Positions 43,931-53,200 are shown, counted from the first letter of the stretch. The stretch is 64,000 bases of DNA from Colwellia piezophila ATCC BAA-637 (GCF_000378625.1 NZ_KB905175.1:48763-112762); one strand, 5' to 3'. Notes: generated from the letters alone by a model not told the origin. A program made the numbers and translations.

Positions 43931-45328
43931 ATGAAAATTCAACAAGGCAGAGTTAAAACCTCATTTGAAAACCAGCTATTACATATCGCTTTATTTATTG
44001 GGCTATTACCAACGACGTTGTTATTTTATACCTTGTATAGCCATGAGTTATCGATATATTTAAAAATAATGCTGTTTTTTTTACTTTTAGTGACGGTTTT
44101 TTATGGTGCATTTCTCATTCGGCAAAAAGTTATTGTTCAATTTAGAACCTCTGCCAATTTAATTACCGCGATGCAAGCAGGCGATCATGCTATCAGAGCA
44201 AATCACCTAGAAAGTGAAGGCGCGTTAAAAGAATTTAATCAGGTCTTTAATGGCTTGTCGTTAGCGCTAGCTGAGCAGCAGCTGATCAGTAGGGAAAGGC
44301 AAATATTATTAGATAAAGTTACCCAGCAAATAGATGTTGCCATTATTGCTGTGAACCAAAATAGTAATATCATATTAATGAATCCAGCAGCCGAAAAACT
44401 TTTTTCTTACCGTTTTGATGAAGTTGCTGGTTGGCCTATTAGCACCTTAGGTTTACAAGACGTATTAACGCACGAAAGCCGTCAAGTCACCGAGTTTGAG
44501 GTTAAAGCGCATAAGAAAAAAGTTTTTATTCATACCGATGAGTACCTAGAGCAAGGCGAGCGAAAAAAGCTCATCTTCATTACCGATATTCAAAAGTTAT
44601 TACATGAAGAAGAACGGCAAGCTTGGCAAAAATTATTACGGGTATTGAGTCATGAAATTAATAACTCGTTAACGCCCATAGCTTCGTTAAGCGACACCCT
44701 AATACGTTTGATCGGCATTCAGAAAAAAGTGATCATAGAGCAAACAGCAACAGAGAACAACAGTACAGCAATCAATACCTCAGTAAACAACACTGAGCTC
44801 TTTGAGGATTTAGAAGAGGGATTAGCGGTTATCGCTGAGCGAGCACAATCCCTTAATGAGTTCTTATTACGCTATCAAGAGTTTAGCTGTTTGCCCAAAC
44901 CAGATAGATGCCTAGTTGATTTAGCCAGCTTAATGAAGTCGATGTTATTACTTTTTGATGGTTACAATATCTCTCTGTCTGGTCAGTCTTTAGTTATTTA
45001 TGTTGATGAAAAGCAATTGCAGCAAGTCCTTGTTAACTTAATCAAAAATGCACAACAAGCCATGCTGAATAACAGTAATGGCATTATTACTATTGAGTGG
45101 CAGCAAAAGCATGACATTGTTGAGATTAAACTCTGTGATCAAGGAACCGGTATCAATAACAGTGAGAATATATTTGTGCCTTTCTATACCACCAAAGCTG
45201 ATGGCTGCGGCATAGGTTTAGTGTTTAGCCGACAAATTATTGTTAACCATGGCGGTAGTTTGACCTTAACTAATCGAGATGATTGTCAAGGTGCGGTAGC
45301 CAGCATTATTTTACCCATTAATAATTAA
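43931..45328 (+). CDS. membrane sensor histidine kinase (NtrY-like)
   Basis: A 465-residue kinase partner of the upstream regulator. Two N-terminal helices (about 17-38 and 45-68) enclose only a very short periplasmic loop, so it likely senses a signal in the membrane or through its partners rather than a large periplasmic ligand. A HAMP-like segment, a PAS domain (about 130-210, LMNPAAEKLFSYRFDEVAGW), the H-box LRVLSHEINNSLTP, the N-box VLVNLIKNAQQAM, and G-boxes DQGTGI and GCGIGLVFSRQI follow. An upstream TTG at 43901 is possible, but the ATG at 43931 is favoured. This kinase class with a short loop is typical of antimicrobial-peptide or envelope-stress modules. Confidence 0.88.
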   Translation: MKIQQGRVKTSFENQLLHIALFIGLLPTTLLFYTLYSHELSIYLKIMLFFLLLVTVFYGAFLIRQKVIVQFRTSANLITAMQAGDHAIRANHLESEGALKEFNQVFNGLSLALAEQQLISRERQILLDKVTQQIDVAIIAVNQNSNIILMNPAAEKLFSYRFDEVAGWPISTLGLQDVLTHESRQVTEFEVKAHKKKVFIHTDEYLEQGERKKLIFITDIQKLLHEEERQAWQKLLRVLSHEINNSLTPIASLSDTLIRLIGIQKKVIIEQTATENNSTAINTSVNNTELFEDLEEGLAVIAERAQSLNEFLLRYQEFSCLPKPDRCLVDLASLMKSMLLLFDGYNISLSGQSLVIYVDEKQLQQVLVNLIKNAQQAMLNNSNGIITIEWQQKHDIVEIKLCDQGTGINNSENIFVPFYTTKADGCGIGLVFSRQIIVNHGGSLTLTNRDDCQGAVASIILPINN

Positions 45329-45419
45329 TAAGCTGGCAAACACACACGGTAAGCGCATTTTTACTCCTTATCATGTATTGCTTGATGTAATATAGTCTTT
45401 AAAAACTAGCTGTATTCTT

Positions 45420-45680
45420 AACTTCTTTCGCGTCGCGGTGGCGACTACACCCAGAGAGGGCTATCGCCGAGCCCTCTCTGGACTCTCCCGGCGCTACGAG
45501 TAAAACCTAACCTTTCATTCAATCAAGTACTTCGAGGTGCCGCGTTAATGAACGTCCCTGTCCAACGCCGCTTTTTCATCATCAGGACAATATGCGTCCT
45601 GCATTGTCTTATAAGCTGCATCCTTGCAGCGTCCTGATGAAAACACCTGCGCACTCTCAATCATTTCAGGGTTTTACCAC
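45420..45680. repeat. GC-richer structured intergenic repeat
   Basis: A non-coding stretch clearly richer in GC than its surroundings. It contains a perfect 12-bp stem CCAGAGAGGGCT / AGCCCTCTCTGG (45451-45481), a perfect 6-bp hairpin GCTGCA-TCCT-TGCAGC (45615-45630), and an outer pair TTTTCATCATCAGGAC / GTCCTGATGAAAA (45573-45643, with a 3-base bulge). The layout is that of an interspersed palindromic repeat; only one copy lies in this window. It lies between the kinase gene and trhO; the 340 bp after it show no open frame. Confidence 0.65.
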
Positions 45681-46015
45681 GCAGATTCGGCGATTTTTGG
45701 CTGGTTTGCTACTCAATTACCTTATTTGAAAGTATTGCAGTCACGAAGATATTGGTAATGCTGAACTAAAGGTGGCTATAGAGCTCCCCCTAACTATAAA
45801 CTACCGTAAACCATGTAGACAATAGAGTTATAATGCGCCAGCCGTGGACAAATACACCCGCTCAATTAGTGGGCTATGTTCATTGTCAAATAATTCTGCT
45901 AGAATGCGCGTCCCTAAAAACGTGACTTAGATAACAAAAGTTACGTTTATTATTGATTTAAAAAATTTAATCTACAGCACTGGATTTACGTTCCAGCTAG
46001 TTCAATGGAGACTCT

Positions 46016-47062
46016 ATGAGTTCATCAGAAAAAAAATTATCAACACTTACCACAGGTATATCTGCAAAAATGTCAGCAGATTCAAGCAATGCTATTACTA
46101 TTTGTGCGCTTTATAAGTTCGTGCGTTTAGATGCTTTTGAAGCCTTACGTGAACCCTTATCAAATAAAATGGCCAGCGTTGAAGTCAAAGGTACTCTGTT
46201 ATTAGCCGCAGAAGGTATCAACGGTACGATTGCCGGTCCTCAAGCGGGTATTGATACCGTATTGACTTTCCTTGGTGAACAGCCAGGTTTAGATAACATT
46301 TCTCATAAAGAATCTTACGCGCAAGAAAATCCATTTCACCGCACTAAAGTGAAATTGAAAAAAGAAATTGTTACTATGGGCATTGAAGGCATTGACCCTA
46401 ACCAAGTTGTTGGCACTTACGTAAAACCAAAAGATTGGAATGCATTAATTTCTGATCCCGATGTCCTCTTAGTTGATACCCGTAATGATTACGAAGTCGA
46501 GATTGGCACCTTTAAAAATGCTATTAATCCGAACACCGAAACATTCCGTGAATTCCCCGAATTTGTCGAAAAAAACCTAGATAAAAATAAGCACAAGAAA
46601 GTGGCCATGTACTGTACTGGTGGCATTCGTTGTGAAAAATCTACTGCTTACTTAAAAGAGCAAGGCTTTGAAGCGGTTTATCATCTCGAAGGTGGCATTT
46701 TAAAGTATCTTGAAGAAGTTCCTAGTAACGAGACCATGTGGCAAGGCGAGTGTTTTGTTTTTGATGGCCGTGTTGCTGTTAATCATGAATTAGAGCAAGG
46801 TCAGTATGACCAATGTTTTGCTTGTCGCTTCCCGTTAACTGAAGCTGAAAAGGAAAGTCAGCATTATGTTAAGGGCGTAAGTTGTCACCGTTGTCACGAC
46901 AAGGTAACTGAAGCACAGCGAAATCGTTATGCTGAACGTCAACGTCAAATTTGTTTAGCTGAAGAACGTGGTGAAAGCCATATCGGTGGCGACATTCAAG
47001 CTATTATTGAAGAGCGCCGTCAAGGCAAAGCCGATAAAAAGGCTAAACAAGCAGCTAAATAA
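46016..47062 (+). CDS. trhO: tRNA uridine(34) hydroxylase, rhodanese family
   Basis: TrhO (YceA) hydroxylates U34 of certain tRNAs on the way to cmo5U/mcmo5U, using oxygen. The 348 residues match the family. The N-terminal domain (about 25-125) contains AAEGINGTIAGPQAGI. The rhodanese domain has the active-site loop YCTGGIRCEKS with Cys200. The C-terminal region is Cys-rich (CFACRFPLTEAEKES, then CHRCHDK), likely a metal site. The basic tail ends RRQGKADKKAKQAAK. GGAG lies upstream of the ATG, and a strong terminator follows. Confidence 0.93.
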   Translation: MSSSEKKLSTLTTGISAKMSADSSNAITICALYKFVRLDAFEALREPLSNKMASVEVKGTLLLAAEGINGTIAGPQAGIDTVLTFLGEQPGLDNISHKESYAQENPFHRTKVKLKKEIVTMGIEGIDPNQVVGTYVKPKDWNALISDPDVLLVDTRNDYEVEIGTFKNAINPNTETFREFPEFVEKNLDKNKHKKVAMYCTGGIRCEKSTAYLKEQGFEAVYHLEGGILKYLEEVPSNETMWQGECFVFDGRVAVNHELEQGQYDQCFACRFPLTEAEKESQHYVKGVSCHRCHDKVTEAQRNRYAERQRQICLAEERGESHIGGDIQAIIEERRQGKADKKAKQAAK

Positions 47063-47091
47063 CGCTTACTTTTTCTGTCTGTAGCATTTAT

Positions 47092-47125
47092 AAACGCCAG
47101 CTTGAATTTCAAGCTGGCGTTTTTT
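47092..47125 (+). terminator. trhO terminator
   Basis: Stem AACGCCAGCTTG / CAAGCTGGCGTT with a 5-nt loop, followed by six T residues. Confidence 0.93.
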
Positions 47126-47180
47126 ATGGGCTAAACCCTATTGTTTCAGTAATCACTATTCAACGTCTTAAATCATGAGC

Positions 47181-47391
47181 TTATTTAACCTGAACTCTGG
47201 TTAATGAATGTTATAACATCATGAAATTTAAATAGTAAATTACACGTTATACACAATGATGTTAGTTTAGTCGTTATCAAGGCATTTTTATGTACCCAAT
47301 AGCTGGCTATTGGTAGGAGAAATAACGCTGATAGCGGTTAAAATAGCTTTGTTGTGTAATATTGCTTATCCAGAACTCAGGTTATTTATTA
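47181..47391. mobile_element. MITE-like element, copy A, downstream of the sulfatase gene
   Basis: About 211 bp bounded by imperfect inverted repeats: TTAACCTGAACTCTGGTTAA near the left end and TTATCCAGAACTCAGGTTAT at the right. Its centre is the palindrome CCAATAGC-TG-GCTATTGG (47296-47313). The whole element aligns, reverse-complemented, with copy B at 49713-49950. Its right end contains the stop codon of the sulfatase gene (47382-47384). Confidence 0.75.
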
Positions 47392-49643
47392 AAGCTGTTA
47401 TCTGGCGTACCAGAAAAGCAAGCTAATACGTAAGGATAGTTAGCCGTTACATAATAGGCATAGCCCTCATTTACTGTCATGCCATTACATTCATCCAAAT
47501 CACCTAAGCCTTCAACATATTCATAATCATCTCGGTAGGTGCCGTCATAATTTCCGCCAGGATCGCCGGCGCCACTTGGTCGACTGCCCAATTTCAAGCG
47601 GTAACTTGACCTCACCTTACGAATCTCCCCTTGATCATCAAAATAGGAACCTACAATGGGAAACCCATCTGCAGAAAATCCTATAACGGGTGATGCTTGG
47701 CTATCATCATCGGCAAATAATGCCATAGGTGAACCATGATAGTGATACGTGCCATTAGGTTGAGCATGAGCATTGTGGGAGTCAACAGCAAAACCATTAA
47801 CAGCATGCATAGGATCATATCGCCAAGGTTGTTCAATATCATTACAACCAATTTTTCCATTACCTACCCCGTAACATCCTGCAGCGAGCAAGTCGACTTT
47901 AACGCCATTAAGTAATATTGCATTATCTACCAGTAATGAAATAGCCGTTTTACTATTGGCCTTAATTGGATTAACGGTAATTTCAAATTGGTCATTTTGT
48001 TCACTGACATCATTAGGAAAAGCGCTGCCACCATCATTGAAATCATGATTAGGGATAGCATTGGTTTTAAAGACACATTTGTCGCCAACTTGTGAGATAA
48101 CAAGGTCACCATGAAAAACAGTAGCATTGCTTATATCACTCACCGTTGAGGTAAATTGTTCAATGTAATCGACACAGTTTTGACTGTGGTTAAAGAGCGT
48201 TACATTAGTTATATCAATGGGGTTTACGGTTTCATCGTTATATATCAGTGCGGCAACCGCAGATAAATTTCGTACTTGTGTCAGTAAATCGGCATCATTA
48301 CTTGGTAGTAAGTTATTATTTTCGGAAAAATCACTCGTTTCAGCAAAGCTGTCTGACAATGAATAAAGCTCTTGATTGCCGTCTGCAAATTCAATTAATT
48401 TATAATCGTCTGATCTTGTCGTCCACCCGGTGACTTTATCTGATTTATACGCGGTGTAGATATAATCTTTACCTGGCAGGGTGCCATCAGTAAATAACGA
48501 CTTAAAACTTTGACTATCATGAACTTTAGTTTCATAAATTCCAGCAACTTCAGCAATAGTGGCATATAAATCGGTTGCGGTTACCAAGGCCGACTCTCTT
48601 TCGTTGAGTCGAGTTACCCCTTGGCCTGAAACAATAAACGGTGTGGCTACGCCGCCTTGGTATAAGCTGCCTTTAGCATGTGATTTACTGTATATCGTTT
48701 TATCTATGACACTGCTAGGCGTGCCATTATCACCGATAAAAATAACAAGGGTATTATTTCTAACCTCTTCGTCTAAAGAGTCGAGCAAGCGTCCTATTTC
48801 TGTATCCATCGCTTCAATAGCAGCGAGGTAATATTCACGTTTATTGTTATTGATATCACTAGCATCGCCGGATAAGTTTCTATTGTGTAAAGACTCCGGG
48901 GGCAAATGAAAAGGTGCATGTGGGGCCGAATAAGCAAGCCAAGCAAACCACGGCTGTCTTTGTTCATTTACCCAACTGATAGCCAAGTCGGTAATTTTAG
49001 TTGAGTGGTATTCGGTCGAATTTTCTACGACACCGTTAATGGTTAATGACCAATCGTAATAGTCAGATAAGTTACCTAAATTACCGGCATAATAATCAAC
49101 GCCGACATCATTTGGATGGGTAGTATTTGTATCGCCACCGCCTATATGCCATTTACCAAAAACCGCCGATTGATAATTTTTAGATGCAGGGTTACGTTGT
49201 AAATACTGCTGCAAGATTTCATGTTCTAAGGAGAGTGTAGCGGGCACTGATTCTATGCCACTATTTATGCCATATTTTCCGGTAATAATGGTACTTCGGG
49301 TTGTTGAACAGGCTGGTGTTACCCACATATTTTCAAAAGTAAGTCCTTGCTGCGCCAATCTATTTAAAGTGGGGGTTTGTGGTACATCTTCACTTAAATC
49401 ATATTGAGCAGAAGCATCTAAGCCTTGATCATCAGAGATTATAAATAAGATGTTGGGCTGTAATAATGCATTGTCATCGTCAGTTGGCTGCTCGGTTACA
49501 GTGCCATTTGAAGAGCCATCAGCAGGATCAGTATCGACAATTACGGCCTCTTCTGTGGCGCTGCCACCACAACCCGAAATACTTGATAAAGTAATAGCTA
49601 ATAGCGTAATTATTGATATAAATAGTGGTGCTTTTTTTGACAT
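47382..49643 (-). CDS. sulfatase-YHYH fusion lipoprotein
   Basis: A 753-residue lipoprotein (signal ends SISGC, Cys25). The sulfatase domain (about 60-470) has the signature ACSTTRSTIITGKYG with Cys112 and Arg116, the residue normally converted to formylglycine. The third motif position is Thr rather than the usual Pro or Ala. Metal and substrate landmarks are ISDDQGLD, GKWHIGG, SAPHAPFHLPP and FIGDNGTPS. The C-terminal part (about 500-753) holds a YHYH-type domain (GTYHYHGSP, VIGFSADGFPIVGSY, DECNG). The combination suggests a surface enzyme acting on sulfated algal polysaccharide. Two inverted MITE-like copies flank it. No maturase or SusCD-type genes are adjacent. Confidence 0.82.
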   Translation of the reverse strand: MSKKAPLFISIITLLAITLSSISGCGGSATEEAVIVDTDPADGSSNGTVTEQPTDDDNALLQPNILFIISDDQGLDASAQYDLSEDVPQTPTLNRLAQQGLTFENMWVTPACSTTRSTIITGKYGINSGIESVPATLSLEHEILQQYLQRNPASKNYQSAVFGKWHIGGGDTNTTHPNDVGVDYYAGNLGNLSDYYDWSLTINGVVENSTEYHSTKITDLAISWVNEQRQPWFAWLAYSAPHAPFHLPPESLHNRNLSGDASDINNNKREYYLAAIEAMDTEIGRLLDSLDEEVRNNTLVIFIGDNGTPSSVIDKTIYSKSHAKGSLYQGGVATPFIVSGQGVTRLNERESALVTATDLYATIAEVAGIYETKVHDSQSFKSLFTDGTLPGKDYIYTAYKSDKVTGWTTRSDDYKLIEFADGNQELYSLSDSFAETSDFSENNNLLPSNDADLLTQVRNLSAVAALIYNDETVNPIDITNVTLFNHSQNCVDYIEQFTSTVSDISNATVFHGDLVISQVGDKCVFKTNAIPNHDFNDGGSAFPNDVSEQNDQFEITVNPIKANSKTAISLLVDNAILLNGVKVDLLAAGCYGVGNGKIGCNDIEQPWRYDPMHAVNGFAVDSHNAHAQPNGTYHYHGSPMALFADDDSQASPVIGFSADGFPIVGSYFDDQGEIRKVRSSYRLKLGSRPSGAGDPGGNYDGTYRDDYEYVEGLGDLDECNGMTVNEGYAYYVTANYPYVLACFSGTPDNSFNK

Positions 49644-49712
49644 AACAAGGGCAACCTCATAGATAAAATGTGATCTGATAATACAAAGAAGGGTACTTTT
49701 TTATCAGCTGAC

Positions 49713-49950
49713 TATTTAACCGCAACTATGGATAAGTAAAGTTACTCAATAAGTTATTTTAGCGCCTATCTTCGTTAGTTCTGCTACCAATAGCCAGCTA
49801 TTGGTAGCAGAACCGCCTTGATATACACCAAACTATCAATATTGAGTGATATAAATAGACCAATATTTTTTATTGGCATTGCCACCAATTGATATTAATA
49901 GTTACTTTGCAAGTATCAAACATTCATTAACCAGAGGTGAGGTTATTTAA
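49713..49950. mobile_element. MITE-like element, copy B, upstream of the sulfatase gene
   Basis: About 238 bp. Left repeat TATTTAACCGCAACTATGG, right repeat TTAACCAGAGGTGAGGTTAT. At the centre is a perfect 17-bp inverted repeat GTTCTGCTACCAATAGC / GCTATTGGTAGCAGAAC (49778-49794 and 49797-49813). The reverse complement of copy A aligns along the full length; the outer 30 bp next to 49950 match copy A's left end at 26 of 30 positions. It lies in the 515-bp gap between the divergent sulfatase and S9 peptidase genes; the rest of that gap must hold both promoters. Confidence 0.78.
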
Positions 49951-50159
49951 CATTATTCTTCCTAACCTAAGTGTGCAATAAATTATGTAAGCTGGCGTAA
50001 AGCATGAGTAAAGTTTTGTAAAGTTAACTGGCGTCACACACTGGTGCCTTTAGTTTACAAGGTTTCTCCTATCACCTACGCCCGCTATATTGCATATAAC
50101 TTGTAGATTGTATATTCTTGCTGCACTCAAAATCTAGTCTGTTTTACATGAGATTATAA

Positions 50160-52250
50160 ATGAAAAAATTATTTACCCTTGCGGCAATGTCGCTTACCGT
50201 ATCCGTATCGTTATCAATGTCGGTAAGCGTCAATGCGCATACGTCTAACGAAATATTTACCGTTGAAAAATTGAACCAATTACATCAATTGCATGATGTT
50301 AGTGTCTCGCCAAAAGGAGATACTTTAATTTATGGCCTTAAAAAAGGCCAAGACAATAACCTTTATCAACAAGATATTAAAACCGGTAAAGTCAGCCAGT
50401 TTACCGACAATGAAAAAAGTGAGAGCAATGTGGTTTGGGCAGATGATGCTCAATCGGTGTACTTTCTCTCTGCCCGCAGTGGTAGTAGCCAAATTTGGCA
50501 AAAAAGTGTAAACGGCAACAAAGCTAAACAAATCTCTGATTTTGAACTAGGGGTTAATGGTTTCAAGTTGTCTAAAAATGGCCAAGTATTTGCCTTGTCA
50601 TTTACCGTCAAGCCGGGTTGTCACAGCTTAGCTTGTACCGTTGACGCTAAAAAAGTTGATAAAGAGAAGAAGTATAATATCCGCGCCTATGATGAATTAA
50701 TGGTGCGCCACTGGGATACTTGGACCACTGAGTATAAAGAGCACTTATTTGTTGGTCATGTCGATAAAGACGGACAACTAAAAAATGCCCAAGATATTAT
50801 GCCAAACTGGTCAAGTGATTTTGCTGGCATCAGCCAAGTTACCCTTCATCCTAAAGGCACATCTATAGCCTTTGCAGCAAAAGATTCCTCAAGTAAAGCG
50901 GCGGCGAGAGATCATGCTTGGACCACTAACTTTGATATCTTTGAAGTCGCCTTATCAGCGGGTCAATCGGCTTTTAACTTAAAAAATATCACTGAAGATA
51001 ATAAAGCCTGGGATGCTAGCCCAGTTTATTCTTCAAATGGTCGTTTCTTAGCGTATAAAGCCATGAAAACACCCGGTTATGAAGCGGATAAGTTTACTTT
51101 GCAGTTACGTGATAGCAGAACGGGGAAAACGCGTGCTGTAGCGCAAGATTGGGATCGCTCAATTAGCAGCTTAGCTTTCGCACCAGATAACAAGTCTTTG
51201 TATGTTGTTGCTCAAGATGTTGGCCAAAAAAGCATCTTCTCAATTACTCCTGAGTTTGATGAAGTAAGACGTATATATAATGTTGGCAGTAATGGTGATG
51301 TAACTAGCCATGGCAGCAAAATTTACTTTACTCGTCATACCTTAAACTCACCCAAAGATGTTTTCTCTATTGATGATCACGGTGACCAGTTAAAGCAACT
51401 AACGAGTATTAATAAAGACAAATTAGCGAAGGTAAAATTTGCAGACTATAAGCAATTTAACTTTAAAGGTTGGAATGATGAAACTGTACATGGTTACTGG
51501 TTAAAGCCTGCTAACTATGAAAAAGGCAAACAATACCCGATTGCCTTTTTAGTACATGGTGGTCCACAAGGCAGTTTTGGCAACATGTTCCATTACCGTT
51601 GGAATGCGCAATTATGGGCAGCCCAAGGTTATGGTGTAGTGATGGTCGATTTCCACGGCTCTACTGGTTACGGACAAGAATTTACTCACTCAATTAGTCG
51701 TGACTGGGGTGGTAAGCCGTTAGAAGACTTACAAAAAGGTTTAGACTTTATTGTTAAAGACCAACCTTGGTTAGATGGCGATAATGCCTGTGCATTAGGC
51801 GCCTCTTACGGCGGTTACATGATGAACTGGATTGCTGGTAACTGGCCAACGGGTTTTAAGTGCTTAATCAATCACGCAGGTCTATATGATATGCCAAGTT
51901 TCTATCAGACTACTGAAGAATTATGGTTCCCAGAGTACGATATGGGCGGTCCTTCTTGGGGTAAAGAAACGGGTAGTGATAAAGGTAAGGTAAGTCCTGA
52001 TTATTCAAAATTTAATCCTGCTGCTTACGTGAATAACTGGCAAACACCTATGTTAGTGATTCAAGGTGAGTTAGATTACCGCGTGCCGTACGCACAAAGT
52101 TTAGGTGCCTTTACTACCTTACAGCGCAAAGGCATTGATAGCCGTTTAGTGATGTTCCCAGATGAAGACCATCATATTCGCAAGCCTGATAACTTAGTGG
52201 TTTGGTACGATGAAGTATTCAAATGGTTAGAAAAATATACTAAGCAATAG
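50160..52250 (+). CDS. S9 family peptidase (prolyl oligopeptidase / acylaminoacyl type)
   Basis: A 696-residue secreted serine peptidase. The signal peptide is MKKLFTLAAMSLTVSVSLSM through about residue 28, ending in VNAHT. A WD40/propeller-like N-terminal half (about 35-410) with TolB-type strands (VTLHPKGTSIAFAAKDSS, SLAFAPDNKSLYVVAQD) is followed by an alpha/beta-hydrolase domain. The catalytic triad is Ser549 in GASYGGYMMNW, Asp in VIQGELDYRVPY and His in FPDEDHHIRKPDN. Such enzymes release dipeptides or acyl-amino acids in the periplasm, fitting peptide scavenging. It is a single gene with a strong terminator. Confidence 0.92.
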   Translation: MKKLFTLAAMSLTVSVSLSMSVSVNAHTSNEIFTVEKLNQLHQLHDVSVSPKGDTLIYGLKKGQDNNLYQQDIKTGKVSQFTDNEKSESNVVWADDAQSVYFLSARSGSSQIWQKSVNGNKAKQISDFELGVNGFKLSKNGQVFALSFTVKPGCHSLACTVDAKKVDKEKKYNIRAYDELMVRHWDTWTTEYKEHLFVGHVDKDGQLKNAQDIMPNWSSDFAGISQVTLHPKGTSIAFAAKDSSSKAAARDHAWTTNFDIFEVALSAGQSAFNLKNITEDNKAWDASPVYSSNGRFLAYKAMKTPGYEADKFTLQLRDSRTGKTRAVAQDWDRSISSLAFAPDNKSLYVVAQDVGQKSIFSITPEFDEVRRIYNVGSNGDVTSHGSKIYFTRHTLNSPKDVFSIDDHGDQLKQLTSINKDKLAKVKFADYKQFNFKGWNDETVHGYWLKPANYEKGKQYPIAFLVHGGPQGSFGNMFHYRWNAQLWAAQGYGVVMVDFHGSTGYGQEFTHSISRDWGGKPLEDLQKGLDFIVKDQPWLDGDNACALGASYGGYMMNWIAGNWPTGFKCLINHAGLYDMPSFYQTTEELWFPEYDMGGPSWGKETGSDKGKVSPDYSKFNPAAYVNNWQTPMLVIQGELDYRVPYAQSLGAFTTLQRKGIDSRLVMFPDEDHHIRKPDNLVVWYDEVFKWLEKYTKQ

Positions 52251-52272
52251 TCATCTTTAATAGTTAGAACGA

Positions 52273-52308
52273 AAAAGGGCAGATTAACCTAGGTTAATCT
52301 GCCCTTTT
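52273..52308. terminator. bidirectional terminator, S9 peptidase / RIO kinase
   Basis: Perfect palindrome of 18-bp arms, AAAAGGGCAGATTAACCT and its complement, with T-runs on both strands. Confidence 0.92.
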
Positions 52309-52342
52309 CAATGGTAAAGTAAAGTCTTATCTTGTGTGCGAA

Positions 52343-53200
52343 CTAGTCTTGCTCAGCAGCTTCTTTAAGGTAGGCTAGGCGGTCTTGCTCTTGCTCAAAC
52401 GCGGCTTGTATTTCTGCTAAGATAGTTTCTACATCAGCACTTTGGGTGTCTTCTGCAAACTGGCCCGTTAATTTAGTGGTGTCAGTTAACTCACCGGCTT
52501 CATACAATGCCCACATCTCTTCACCGAACTTGGTTAAGGCTAAGTTAGGGGCGAATTGAGCATAATAACTAGTGATATTGTTAACATCGCGAAGCAGCAT
52601 CGCTTTAGCATTATTGTTAGCCGAGGCATCAACAGCCTGAGGCAAATCGATAACAACAGGGCCATAAGCGTCAACTAAGACATTAAATTCAGATAAATCA
52701 CCATGTACTATGCCAGCACATAACATACGCATGATATAAATCATCATTAACGCGTGATCTTCAATGGCTTGCTCTTTTGGCATGACAATATCGTTAAGAC
52801 GTGGGGCTACATTACCTTCATCATCGGTGATAAGTTCCATCAACAATACGCCGTCAAAGCAGCCATAGGCTTGCGGCACACGAACATCATGCTCGGCAAG
52901 GGTATATAAAGCCTCAACCTCAGCATTTTGCCAAGCTTCTTCTTGCTGGCTCTTACCATACTTAGAGCCTTTTTCCATGGCTCTAGCACGTCGACTACTT
53001 CGGCCCTTTCTGCCTTCTGTATACTGTGATGCTTTTTTAAAGCTACGTTTAGTGGCTTCTTTATAAACCTTCGCGCAGCGAATTTCATCACCACAACGTA
53101 CTCGGTACACTGTGGCTTCTTTACCGCTCATTAGTTGGTTGAGCACTTCATCAATTAAGCCTTCTTCTACGAGAGGCAATAGTCGCTTTGGAATTTTCAT
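52343..53200 (-). CDS. RIO-type serine protein kinase
   Basis: An atypical protein kinase of the RIO1 family, 285 residues from the ATG at 53200 (MKIPKRLLPLVEEGLIDEVL). Kinase landmarks are the nucleotide loop MSGKEATVYRVRCG, the ATP-binding Lys in CAKVYKEATKRSFKK, the catalytic loop VHGDLSEFNVLVD and the metal-binding GPVVIDLPQAVD. Eukaryotic and archaeal RIO1 acts in ribosome maturation; the bacterial role is not established. An in-frame ATG at 53215 would add five residues; neither start has a clear Shine-Dalgarno. It is convergent with the S9 peptidase gene. Confidence 0.9.
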   Translation of the reverse strand: MKIPKRLLPLVEEGLIDEVLNQLMSGKEATVYRVRCGDEIRCAKVYKEATKRSFKKASQYTEGRKGRSSRRARAMEKGSKYGKSQQEEAWQNAEVEALYTLAEHDVRVPQAYGCFDGVLLMELITDDEGNVAPRLNDIVMPKEQAIEDHALMMIYIMRMLCAGIVHGDLSEFNVLVDAYGPVVIDLPQAVDASANNNAKAMLLRDVNNITSYYAQFAPNLALTKFGEEMWALYEAGELTDTTKLTGQFAEDTQSADVETILAEIQAAFEQEQDRLAYLKEAAEQD

